DNA from: an uncultured Clostridia bacterium
Lineage (GTDB): Bacteria; Bacillota; Clostridia; TANB77; CAG-508
NCBI GenBank assembly: GCA_944386175.1
Contig: CALXAB010000001.1
Location: 111,645 to 150,767, forward strand
DNA: 39,123 bases
Direction: 5' to 3'
How positions within the stretch are numbered: the stretch's first letter is position 1; every line of letters begins with the position of its first letter. The notes under the pieces were generated by a model, which saw only the letters and a program-made list of their open reading frames with translations, searched no databases and had not been told where the DNA came from. The translations under genes and the position numbers were made by a program. Positions 15,840 through 24,094 of the stretch are shown one piece after another.

Positions 15840-17762
15840 TTAGTATGTGGTGTAATTATCTTCCACCACCACCGCCGCCGTCCTCCGGCCGCCTCCTCCG
15901 CCACCAGAGAAGCCACCGCCTCCTCCTGTAGCTGATGAATATGTCGAAGATATTGATGTACTAATTGCGTTAGAGAAACTACTTGAAAAGTTAGTATGTA
16001 GCATTATATGCATACATGCATATGTATTGATATCTAAATTTTGTTCTAAATCTGGATATACTATTTTTAGTTGTTTTAATACTTTTTCAGCTATTCCAAA
16101 TGCAGTAGCATATACTAAAAAATGTTCCCATAATGCTATATCTGGAATTTCTTTTTCATCAAGCATTGAAAAATCTTCCATATAGTTTTTTAGACCTTTC
16201 CATTTTTCTCTTTCGTCTACTCCTTTTTTTGTATATATATTTACTTTCCTTTTAGCTTTTCCTACTATAATCATTGATATTACTGTAGATATTATTACTA
16301 TTGCACTAGCCCCAATAGCTATTGTATTTACTTCTGAGATAATTATTGCTGTTATAAATATTGCAAAAATTAATATTACCATAAATCCGCCTATAGCTGA
16401 TGAATATCTTTTTGCTACATTTTCCTGTTTCTTATCATATAATCCTAAATTTACTATCTCATCTTTTGTGTAGTTGTTAACACGCATTTCAAATTCTCTT
16501 ATTATATTTGTTTGTGCTGCCTTTGATATATATTTCTTAAATTCTTTTTCTGTAATTTGATTACTGTTTTTTTCAGATGCGTCTTTTAAAAAGTTTAATA
16601 TTGTTTCTTCGTCTTTTGATAGGTTATTTGAATTTTTATCTAATATTTCTATTGTTATTTTTTCTTTTCTTTTTTCTTTTTCTATGTTAAATACAATATA
16701 TCCTTTTAAATTCAAATCTAATAGTGTTGCTGAAACGACTCTGCCTAAATTATTCGGTGTAATTCCTAAAAATAATATTTTTACAGCTTGTGCTGGTGTT
16801 ACATCATTTCTTGGTAAGTCTCTGAAATATTTTAATTCTTGTTCTGGCACATATTTTTTGGTTTTTCTTTGTTCACTATGTATTTTCAATGCTTTTTTTA
16901 TACATAATACTGACACTAATATAGCTATTACATATGCAACTACGGTAATTATAATATTTATTATGTCTCTTCTTAGTCTTTTTGCATTTGCTTCATTTGC
17001 CCATACTGTTTCTTCTTCTATTACATTATTTAATATATCTAAATTTCTTGTTCTATCTGATGATATAATCATTTCAGTTGGGAAAAGTGTTCTAATTTCT
17101 ATATATCTTCCTGAATTAAATCCATTTAAATTAAATTGTATAGTATCTAAATCAGTAACATATATTTCACCATTCAAATCTTCAGTATGTCCCCATACTT
17201 TTATCTCATCTGTACTTACAGCATTTTGTGGTAATGTTATTGTTCCTGAAATAGTTTTTGCGTTTACTTCAAAGTCTGCTCCAACAAATTGCCAGTATAG
17301 TTCTGCATAATCATTATACTTAGCAATTGCATCTTCTACAGTATATGAAATTTGATATTTTCTATTTCCACTGCTATTATCCATTCCAACTCCCCAAGCA
17401 ATTTCAAAATTACCATCTGAGTTTATTTTTCCATAATAACAATTTTTTGTAACATGATACATTATTGTGTTTATCTCTCTAAAAGGTGTATTTATTCCAT
17501 TTGTTGTCTCTACTACTTCTACATTTGATATAGCTGAATATTTAGTTCTATCTGTTTTGAATGTCTTAAATAGTGTATTTGTATCTTCTATGTTTATATT
17601 CCATGTTTCTGTTACATTCATACTGCCATCTGTATTTATATTTACATCAAAATTCAAATTATTTAAAAATAAATCACTTGATGCATTTGATTTTATATTA
17701 CCTAAAAATATAAATAATGCAAATAATAATATAGAAAATATTACTTTTCTTAAATTTTTCAA
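15840..17762 (-). CDS. DUF2207-family membrane protein with a disrupted glycine-rich tail
   Basis: About 640 residues. Order: signal peptide, extracytoplasmic DUF2207 domain (about 30-235, strand-rich, INTDGSMNVTETW near its start), one membrane segment (about 265-290), a cytoplasmic region, two further segments (about 450-505), a second cytoplasmic part, and a Ser/Gly-rich tail. Homologues end in an unbroken poly-Gly stretch; here GGGGFSGGGGGG is followed by RRTAAVVVEDNYTTY. Two extra bases (plus-strand G's near 15877 and 15884) explain this: removing them gives Gly-Gly-Gly-Gly-Arg and a TAA at 15856. Start chosen at TTG 17762, eight bases after GGAGG; ATG 17768 is too close. Function unknown. 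Confidence 0.85.
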   Translation of the reverse strand: MKNLRKVIFSILLFALFIFLGNIKSNASSDLFLNNLNFDVNINTDGSMNVTETWNINIEDTNTLFKTFKTDRTKYSAISNVEVVETTNGINTPFREINTIMYHVTKNCYYGKINSDGNFEIAWGVGMDNSSGNRKYQISYTVEDAIAKYNDYAELYWQFVGADFEVNAKTISGTITLPQNAVSTDEIKVWGHTEDLNGEIYVTDLDTIQFNLNGFNSGRYIEIRTLFPTEMIISSDRTRNLDILNNVIEEETVWANEANAKRLRRDIINIIITVVAYVIAILVSVLCIKKALKIHSEQRKTKKYVPEQELKYFRDLPRNDVTPAQAVKILFLGITPNNLGRVVSATLLDLNLKGYIVFNIEKEKRKEKITIEILDKNSNNLSKDEETILNFLKDASEKNSNQITEKEFKKYISKAAQTNIIREFEMRVNNYTKDEIVNLGLYDKKQENVAKRYSSAIGGFMVILIFAIFITAIIISEVNTIAIGASAIVIISTVISMIIVGKAKRKVNIYTKKGVDEREKWKGLKNYMEDFSMLDEKEIPDIALWEHFLVYATAFGIAEKVLKQLKIVYPDLEQNLDINTYACMHIMLHTNFSSSFSNAISTSISSTYSSATGGGGGFSGGGGGGRRTAAVVVEDNYTTY

Positions 17763-17878
17763 AAACATCCCCTCCTATTAGAGAAAAAGAAACACACCCT
17801 TTTTTCCTTACAAAATGATTGTATCATACATATATTAAAAAAACTAGATAATTAATAAAAAAATTTTTAAACATAAGC

Positions 17879-18526
17879 TTAATTTATAATTTGAATTAAA
17901 AATAATAAATAAGGATTTTCATCTACATATGTAGTTACTTTTTTAACTCCTTTAAAATTTTCTTTTTCTATATCTTTTTCAATATTTTTTATATTTTTTA
18001 AATTTGCCTTTACTATATATGAAGCTGGTAATGCATTATTACTGTTATTATAATCTGCTAATAAATTTGGGTTATCACTAAATTTTTCTTTAAATTCATT
18101 TAATTCTTCTTCTTTTGATTTGTATATAATTTCTACATCACTATAATTATCTTTAATTTTTTGTTCTATTTGTGATAATTCTTCTTGTGATATACCGTCT
18201 TCTAAATATATTTGCATATTACTTGCTACATTGTTATAATTAACAAAAACCATTATATTTAATACTATAATTATTACTAGTAAAAGTGTAGATATTGTTA
18301 TTAAAATTGTTTTTTTATTAAGTTTTTTTCTTACTTTTTTTAGATAATCTACTTCCTTTTTGTCATCACTATTTTTACTAATATCTGACTTTATTTCTTT
18401 TAACCTATTTTGACAAAGTTTACAATTCTTTAAATGATTTTCTACCAACTCTATAGATGACTTACTTAAAACTCCATCATTATAACTAAATAATAGATCT
18501 TGCACTATTTCACATTCCTTCTTCAT
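17879..18526 (-). CDS. Zinc-finger anti-sigma factor with an FtsX-like extracellular domain
   Basis: A 215-residue protein in three parts. Residues 1-45 are a zinc-binding anti-sigma domain (CEIVQDLLFSYNDG, HLKNCKLC). Residues about 73-95 are one membrane helix. The outer part reads MQIYLEDGISQEELSQIEQK, then VEIIYKSKEEELNEFKEKFS, LPASYIVKA and GVKKVTTYVDE. This closely follows the pattern of the FtsX extracellular domain, which in division complexes binds peptidoglycan hydrolases. A zinc finger attached to that domain is unusual. It overlaps the sigma gene by 17 bp, with its ribosome binding site (AAAGGAGG) inside that gene, so the pair is coupled. It should hold the sigma factor inactive until an envelope signal arrives. 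Confidence 0.8.
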   Translation of the reverse strand: MKKECEIVQDLLFSYNDGVLSKSSIELVENHLKNCKLCQNRLKEIKSDISKNSDDKKEVDYLKKVRKKLNKKTILITISTLLLVIIIVLNIMVFVNYNNVASNMQIYLEDGISQEELSQIEQKIKDNYSDVEIIYKSKEEELNEFKEKFSDNPNLLADYNNSNNALPASYIVKANLKNIKNIEKDIEKENFKGVKKVTTYVDENPYLLFLIQIIN

Positions 18527-19010
18527 TTTCTTTTTCCTCCTTTATTTTTTGTTTTCCACGAAAAAATACCACTCTTGCCCAATTTGATGTTTTTTGCATA
18601 ATTTCGCCTATTTCTTCATAGCTTAAATCACCAAGTATTCTTAAATACATTACATTTCTAGTTTGTTCATCTAATTTTTGCATTTTTTTGAATAATTCTA
18701 TTTTGTCTTCTTTTTGAAAAATTTCTTCTTCAACAAAGTTTTCTAATAATATTGAATTTTCTAATTCTTCTATTGGAATTGCTTTTTGCTTTTTTTGTTT
18801 TCTGAGTTTATCGTACCATATATATTTAGCTATTTGACAAAGCCATGTAGAAACTTTGCTTTCACCTCTATATTTATTTATGTCTTTTATAGCCACACAA
18901 AAAGTGTCTTGGACAATTTCTTCTGCTAAATTTTCATCTTCTGTTAAGCAGAACATGTATTTATATACTATTCCAGCATATTTTTGATATATTTCTTCTA
19001 TATCCTGCAT
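18510..19010 (-). CDS. ECF-type RNA polymerase sigma factor
   Basis: A 166-residue sigma-70 family member with regions 2 and 4 only. Region 2: LTEDENLAEEIVQDTFCVA and STWLCQIAKYIWYDKLRKQ. Region 4: TRNVMYLRILGDLSYEEIGE and SNWARVVFFRGKQKIKE. Start chosen at ATG 19010 with AGGAGG seven bases upstream; the frame runs open to 19076 without a better start. Just upstream, TGTAAC (minus strand, near 19055) resembles an ECF -35 element, so autoregulation is possible. Operon with the anti-sigma gene. Confidence 0.9.
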   Translation of the reverse strand: MQDIEEIYQKYAGIVYKYMFCLTEDENLAEEIVQDTFCVAIKDINKYRGESKVSTWLCQIAKYIWYDKLRKQKKQKAIPIEELENSILLENFVEEEIFQKEDKIELFKKMQKLDEQTRNVMYLRILGDLSYEEIGEIMQKTSNWARVVFFRGKQKIKEEKENEEGM

Positions 19011-19131
19011 TACTTTTCCTCCTTTCACTTTATATGTGTTATTTAGAGTAATTTTGTTACAAAAAACTAAGAACAATAGATGACTTTTTTTAATATTTTT
19101 TCTGTTTATTACATTTTAAAAGCCCGCGTCA

Positions 19132-19224
19132 TTGTTCGTGCACACAAGTTTTACTACAGTAAAATTTGTGTGCATTTGTTAGAGCAAAGCGATGTTCTTG
19201 AATAGGAAAATTTAGTTTCCTATT
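19132..19224. repeat. Two-hairpin repeat, family B, copy 1
   Basis: A hairpin TGCACACAA..TTTTACT / AGTAAAA..TTGTGTGCA (19139-19174) is followed by about 25 bases and a second hairpin AATAGGAAA / TTTCCTATT (19201-19224). The same order and spacing occur at 23926-24016. Non-coding. Confidence 0.65.
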
Positions 19225-19228
19225 TAAG

Positions 19229-19268
19229 AAAAAAGCAATATTAGCTTTAAAAGTAATATTGCTTTTTT
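19229..19268. terminator. Terminator after the 19291 gene
   Basis: Perfect 14-bp stem AAAAAAGCAATATT (19229-19242) with its complement (19255-19268), 12-base loop, A/T-runs on both sides; it can end transcription in both directions. Confidence 0.85.
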
Positions 19269-19290
19269 AAGAATTATTTTTTTTAATTCT

Positions 19291-20427
19291 CTAATCTTGA
19301 AATTTTGTAATATCATCTATATTAGCACAGAAATATGGCATTTCTTTTCCTTCTTCTAGTAAGAAAATTGTAAAAGTATCATCTACTATAAATTCTCTTG
19401 GCTCATTTTCTTTTGGTAATAAAGCCATTTTATTTGTCATCATTCCTGCTTCACTTTTTACTTTTCCACCTTTTTCATCTAATTCAAATTCTATTGTTTG
19501 TAATGCTTTTTCTATCAACATTCTTTCTTTTTCAGCAGTTTCAAAATATTTATTTTCTAGGTTTTCAAATTCCTTTTTTACATCAAAATTTATTTTTGGT
19601 ATTTGCAATTTGTCTATTTCTGTAAATATTGTACTTCCTTGATAAGTTGTTTGTTTATTTTTTATATCATTATACATTTCGTTAAATGTATTTCCTTTAT
19701 TCCCTCTTGAAATTATTACCTCGTCATTTTGTTTTGTTAATAATTTTATTGCAAAGTCTTCTTTAGAGTTGTAATATAATACTTGTACTTGGCTTCTTAA
19801 TAATTCATTTGAATCTGATTTTATTCCAAAATATTCTACATCATCATATTCTCCAAATTTGTCATTGTCTAATTCTTCAAATTCATTTTCAAATTCAAAC
19901 TCTTTTTTTAACATTGCATAAAGAAAATATTTATTAGGGTTTCCATCAAATACAAAATTATCTAATATATCACTTGTTTCATCAAATTTTTCTTTTATTC
20001 CATTTTCTATTTGTTGTTTTAATTCTTGTGTAGGTATGCCTTGAGCTTTATAATATGAATTCTCTGATATTTGTGTTATATTAAAACTTTCCTTATTTAG
20101 GTTTTCAACTTCTTTTAATTGTGGATTAAATACTATATCTTGTTTTACTACATCATTTTTTAAATCATTCCATATTAATTGAAATGTTCCACACCATGCT
20201 GTATCTTTAGTTATTTCGTCATCCATTGTTAATGCTACATTAATTGAGTTACTATCATTTTGCTTATTGCCAATATTTGTAGCATTTTGTTGATAATTTT
20301 CTTTTTGTTCTCCTTTCACTGCTTTGGGACTTCCTATAAAATTAAGTCCATATAGTAATCCTAGTAATACTATTAATATAATTATTACTAAAATTATTAT
20401 AGAAAATACAGTTTTCTTTTTACTCAT
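19291..20427 (-). CDS. Membrane-anchored protein, possibly serpin-like
   Basis: A 378-residue protein with an N-terminal membrane anchor (about 8-30) and an extracytoplasmic domain. Near the C-terminus, ALQTIEFELDEKGGKVKSEA (about 308-327) resembles the reactive-loop hinge of serpins, and REFIVDDTFTIFLLEEG resembles the strand that follows the loop in that family. DTAWCGTFQLIWNDLKND near residue 80 is a conserved-looking block. If correct it would be a surface protease inhibitor; the similarity is read by eye and weak, so an unrelated unknown family is possible. Start ATG 20427 with AAGGGGG upstream. Own terminator downstream. Confidence 0.55.
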   Translation of the reverse strand: MSKKKTVFSIIILVIIILIVLLGLLYGLNFIGSPKAVKGEQKENYQQNATNIGNKQNDSNSINVALTMDDEITKDTAWCGTFQLIWNDLKNDVVKQDIVFNPQLKEVENLNKESFNITQISENSYYKAQGIPTQELKQQIENGIKEKFDETSDILDNFVFDGNPNKYFLYAMLKKEFEFENEFEELDNDKFGEYDDVEYFGIKSDSNELLRSQVQVLYYNSKEDFAIKLLTKQNDEVIISRGNKGNTFNEMYNDIKNKQTTYQGSTIFTEIDKLQIPKINFDVKKEFENLENKYFETAEKERMLIEKALQTIEFELDEKGGKVKSEAGMMTNKMALLPKENEPREFIVDDTFTIFLLEEGKEMPYFCANIDDITKFQD

Positions 20428-20453
20428 TTGTAATTCCCCCTTACTAAGGTATA

Positions 20454-20490
20454 AATCTGATTTTTTAAATATTAAATTTTTAATCAGATT
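20454..20490. other. Hairpin upstream of the 19291-20427 gene
   Basis: AATCTGAT (20454-20461) pairs with ATCAGATT (20483-20490); a T-run follows on the plus strand only. It lies between two minus-strand genes, so it may be a 3' end of the 20561 gene or a leader structure. Role uncertain. Confidence 0.4.
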
Positions 20491-20560
20491 GCCTTTTTTA
20501 TATTATGAAATAATATTATCATAATATTTTAAAAAAATCATTATATTTTATGATAAAATT

Positions 20561-22867
20561 TTAATTTTTAGCAATTTTTTGTTTAACATTTGAATCATAT
20601 TCCACTAGCATTATAGTTTTAATCTTTACATTAGAAAAATCATCTTTTTCATCTTCAAACTCTAAAACCTTAAATACTTGTTTTTGTTTTAACTTTAATT
20701 TCATTTTTGTCATATCTATTAATATTTTACTAGACATATCTTGTCCTACAGGCAAAGTTTTATTTTGATTATCATAGAAAATGCAATTAGTAAAACTTAT
20801 AGCATTTATACCTCTTATTAAATTAAATTTATATAATTTTGCTTTATTTCCTTTTAATTTAATTAATTGTTTTACTTCTTCATCAGGATTTATATTAAAT
20901 ATATTAAAATAATTAGGTATAATTTTTTCATTTTCCATTGCTTTATAAACAGGTAAATCTTCTGATACTACTACTTTATTTATAGATTGTTTTATTTTTT
21001 CTATTGTTTGTTCTAAAGCTAATTTATAACCTAATGGTTTAGTTGTTTTATCTATTTCTAGTATATTATATTTATTTTTTTGTGTTTCTCTATGTTTTTT
21101 ATTTGCTAACTTAGAAATTTTAGTTGATTCTTTTAACACTCCTCCAAATATATTAAAATCTTCATTTTCCATTAATATATCGTCATCTTCCGCTTCTTCT
21201 TTAAGTTCTTTTAGATTTTGTTCTATATCTTTTTTAGATATTTCATTATTTTTTACTTTATTTATTATATCAAGCAAATTTGTAGTAGTTAAAAATACAC
21301 TATCTGTTTCACTTTTAGTTAAAGCTTTTCTTTGAACTTTGTCCATTGTTTTACCAAATTCTTCAAAATCGTCTTTGTAGTTAAATGTTTTTGTGATTTT
21401 TTTGATTATATTTACTTCTTCTGTTTCTCCTTCTGTAAGTGTTGCCACTTCATCTTTATTGCTATATTTCCAGAATTCAAATATACTTTTTTTATGGCTG
21501 TCTATCTCTTTTATAAATGCTGTTGCATTTTCTATCTTTTTCTTAGTATTTTTGTTTTTTAATTTTAAAGCATTTATATCCATTAGTATATTTTTTAATA
21601 TATTTTCTTTTTCTTCATATTTTTTATATATTTCTATTAGTTCTTCTATAGTATAATTTTCTTTTTTACTGAATTCTTTATTTTTATGTTTTTGTGGTAT
21701 ATTTTCCTCTTCTTCTATATCTTCCTCTATGATTTCTTTATTCTTCTTTTTACCATATTTAAAATAATATTTAAATTTGCCAAAAAAAGATTTTTTACAT
21801 TCTAAAAATGTAGTTATTTGCTTTTCTTTTGATAGATATTCTTCCTCTTGTTGTTTTGCTATTATTTTTAGCTTCTCTAATTTTTGATTACTTTCATCTA
21901 TAAGCTCTTCTGCTACTTCATTTTTTGGAATACCTATTTTACATTCTTCACTTATCCATTGTGGCATTGTTTCATATTCTATTATGTTTCCTTCGTGAGA
22001 AAAATCTATGCTTCCTTTTCTGTTTATATTTGTTCTAAAATTATAATATTCTGGTAATTCTGTTTGTAATATAAACATAGCTTTTAAAAGTCTATATAAT
22101 TGTCTAGCTTCTTTTTCATTTTTTATTTTTATTCTATATGGACTTTTTATATTTTCATATACCTCTGTTTCTCCCACAATTATTACATTCATTTCATTTT
22201 TTTTGTTATATACTTCATATATAAATGGCCAGTCTTTTGTAAATAACCATAAATAATTTGCTAAATCTTCAAATTCTGATTTCTTAAAATATTTTGTACT
22301 ATATGAAAGGTTTCTAACTGGTACAAATATTTTGTCATCTGGATTATTTTCAATTTGTTTTTTTATTAAATAAAATAATGTTGAATAATCTGCATCTTCT
22401 GTTGGTACTAGCATAAAATATTTATTTGTATGTTCTGAATAGTATATTTGCCATAAATAATTACCTTCAAATTTTACTTTAAATGGTATTTTTTTATTCA
22501 GATTATCTTGTTCTTGTTCTATTTTTTCGATATCATCTACATTTATTTGTCTTAACATTCTTAGAAATGTTGTATAATTTTCTATATTTTCTTCGCTCTC
22601 ACTATCCAAATATTCAAAAAATGGTTGTGCCTTTTTGTATTTTAGTTTTAAGTCATCAGATCTATTTGTTGGTGTAATTAATATTTGTATTTCATTTACT
22701 GGTACATATCTATATTGTTTATATTGTTTTTCATCATAAAATTTAGGAATTCTAAATTCTAATGGTTCAAACTCCATAAACTTTTCTGGTATATTATCTA
22801 AATCCAATCCTATATATTCTAATTTTTCTTCTATATCATAGCTTTTGTTTGTTTTTTTTCTAGCCAA
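20561..22867 (-). CDS. Large conserved-looking protein of unknown function
   Basis: About 768 residues, no signal peptide or membrane segment. N-terminal half (to about 330) is mixed alpha/beta with many aromatic residues (FEGNYLWQIYYSEHTNKYFM). A lysine-rich patch (FFGKFKYYFKYGKKKNKE, near 365-382) follows, then an acidic stretch and a long charged helical part (about 400-620) likely to be coiled coil, then a final globular segment. I do not recognise a family or a catalytic motif. Start chosen at TTG 22867 (MARKKTNKSYD), eight bases after GGGAG. Its start lies 19 bp from the stop of the deacetylase gene upstream, so the two are probably co-transcribed. Confidence 0.7.
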   Translation of the reverse strand: MARKKTNKSYDIEEKLEYIGLDLDNIPEKFMEFEPLEFRIPKFYDEKQYKQYRYVPVNEIQILITPTNRSDDLKLKYKKAQPFFEYLDSESEENIENYTTFLRMLRQINVDDIEKIEQEQDNLNKKIPFKVKFEGNYLWQIYYSEHTNKYFMLVPTEDADYSTLFYLIKKQIENNPDDKIFVPVRNLSYSTKYFKKSEFEDLANYLWLFTKDWPFIYEVYNKKNEMNVIIVGETEVYENIKSPYRIKIKNEKEARQLYRLLKAMFILQTELPEYYNFRTNINRKGSIDFSHEGNIIEYETMPQWISEECKIGIPKNEVAEELIDESNQKLEKLKIIAKQQEEEYLSKEKQITTFLECKKSFFGKFKYYFKYGKKKNKEIIEEDIEEEENIPQKHKNKEFSKKENYTIEELIEIYKKYEEKENILKNILMDINALKLKNKNTKKKIENATAFIKEIDSHKKSIFEFWKYSNKDEVATLTEGETEEVNIIKKITKTFNYKDDFEEFGKTMDKVQRKALTKSETDSVFLTTTNLLDIINKVKNNEISKKDIEQNLKELKEEAEDDDILMENEDFNIFGGVLKESTKISKLANKKHRETQKNKYNILEIDKTTKPLGYKLALEQTIEKIKQSINKVVVSEDLPVYKAMENEKIIPNYFNIFNINPDEEVKQLIKLKGNKAKLYKFNLIRGINAISFTNCIFYDNQNKTLPVGQDMSSKILIDMTKMKLKLKQKQVFKVLEFEDEKDDFSNVKIKTIMLVEYDSNVKQKIAKN

Positions 22868-22886
22868 TTTTAATTCTCCCTTCATG

Positions 22887-23807
22887 CTATTTTATAATAT
22901 CATAAAAATTTTTAAACTCATATCCTTGTTCTGTTAAGTATTGAATTACTTGTGGTAATGCATCTACAGTTGTCTTTTTTGCTTGTGCATCATGCATTAA
23001 TATTACTACACTGTTTTTTGTAGCTACAGTTTCTTGCATTCTTTGTATTAAAAAATCTACTGTTGCATTATTTTTTTCTGAATCACCTATTAATGCATTC
23101 CAATCAACATTTACAATATTATTTTCATTTAATAGACTTTTTGCTTGTGCTTTTATTTCCGCATATTTACCACCTACTAATCCACCTGGAAATCTGAATA
23201 AATGCGAATTATACTCTGGTACATTTATTGCTGTCTTTACTGCCTCATTACATTTATTAAATTCGTCTAATACTGATTGTGGTGAAGCATAAATTGTTTC
23301 ATATACATGTGAATATCCGTGATTTGCTATATAGTGTCCTTCTTCATACATTCTTGAAACTACTTCTGGCATTGCTTCTACTCTTGAACCTAAAACAAAA
23401 AATGTTGCCTTTATATTTTGCTGTTTTAATATATCTAAAATTGTTGATGTTACTGTAGATGGTCCATCATCAAATGTTAAAAATACTCTTTTTGTTTCCG
23501 AGTTATATATTTTATCTATATTTTGAATTCCTTTTTCTGTTAGTTTAGGAATTTTAGCTTGTCTTTCTTTTTCCTTCTCTATTGCTATTTGTTCTTGCTT
23601 TTTTTGTTCTTCTTCTTTTAATGAGATTAATTGTGTTTCATATTCTTTATATACATTATATCTTTTGATAGTATCTATTGAATATATTAATATTATTAAT
23701 AGTAAAATAACTATTAATATTGATATTAATAATATCAATATTTTGCTTTTTTGAATTTTTGTTGTTTTATTTTGTGTATTTATTTTATATATATTATTAT
23801 AATCCAT
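22887..23807 (-). CDS. Membrane-anchored polysaccharide deacetylase (NodB domain)
   Basis: About 306 residues: a cytoplasmic tail, one membrane helix (about 23-46), a charged coiled-coil stalk (about 55-90) and a NodB deacetylase domain. Motifs present: TFDDGP (metal-binding Asp pair), HGYSH (metal-binding histidines), FRFPGG, VDWNA, and VILMHDA (catalytic His). These are the residues of family 4 carbohydrate esterases such as PgdA, which deacetylate cell-wall N-acetylglucosamine. Exact polymer not readable. Start chosen at ATG 23807 with AGAGG nine to ten bases upstream; the frame is open to 23867. Confidence 0.9.
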   Translation of the reverse strand: MDYNNIYKINTQNKTTKIQKSKILILLISILIVILLLIILIYSIDTIKRYNVYKEYETQLISLKEEEQKKQEQIAIEKEKERQAKIPKLTEKGIQNIDKIYNSETKRVFLTFDDGPSTVTSTILDILKQQNIKATFFVLGSRVEAMPEVVSRMYEEGHYIANHGYSHVYETIYASPQSVLDEFNKCNEAVKTAINVPEYNSHLFRFPGGLVGGKYAEIKAQAKSLLNENNIVNVDWNALIGDSEKNNATVDFLIQRMQETVATKNSVVILMHDAQAKKTTVDALPQVIQYLTEQGYEFKNFYDIIK

Positions 23808-23925
23808 TATACTAATTCCTCTTTTATTTTTTGTTCTAGTAATACAATAGAGAGCTTTTTTTAGCATTCTCTCTGTCTATAATATTTGTACAACTTTTAA
23901 CATTTATCTTAGGCTTTCCGTAAAT

Positions 23926-24016
23926 TTGTTCTTGCGCCAATTTTACGTATATAAAATTGTGTGCATCTGTTGTGCGAAGCATTTTTTCTATAATAGGAAA
24001 GGGTAACTTTCCTATT
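23926..24016. repeat. Two-hairpin repeat, family B, copy 2
   Basis: Begins TTGTTC like copy 1. The first hairpin (TTGCGCCAATTTTA with TAAAATTGTGTGCA) has diverged arms, the second is AATAGGAAA / TTTCCTATT (23992-24016). Non-coding; short frames over it are artefacts. Confidence 0.65.
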
Positions 24017-24020
24017 GCAT

Positions 24021-24060
24021 AATAAAACTTTAATAAATGTAACATTTACTAAAGTTTTAT
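24021..24060. terminator. Terminator after metG
   Basis: ATAAAACTTTA..AAATGT pairs with ACATTT..TAAAGTTTTAT (24021-24060), about 17 bp with one mismatch. It lies 35 bp past the metG stop. Confidence 0.75.
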
Positions 24061-24094
24061 CTTTTGTATTTTGCTTTTAATTCATACCTTTTGC

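Noticed and set aside
16684-17310. 208-codon plus-strand frame opposite the DUF2207 gene
   Set aside because: Antisense shadow of a well-supported gene; no ribosome binding site and unusual composition.
23836-24045. 69-codon minus-strand frame (MLHLLKFYYAIGK...) upstream of the deacetylase gene
   Set aside because: It runs through family B hairpins, has no ribosome binding site, and its sequence is explained by the repeat.
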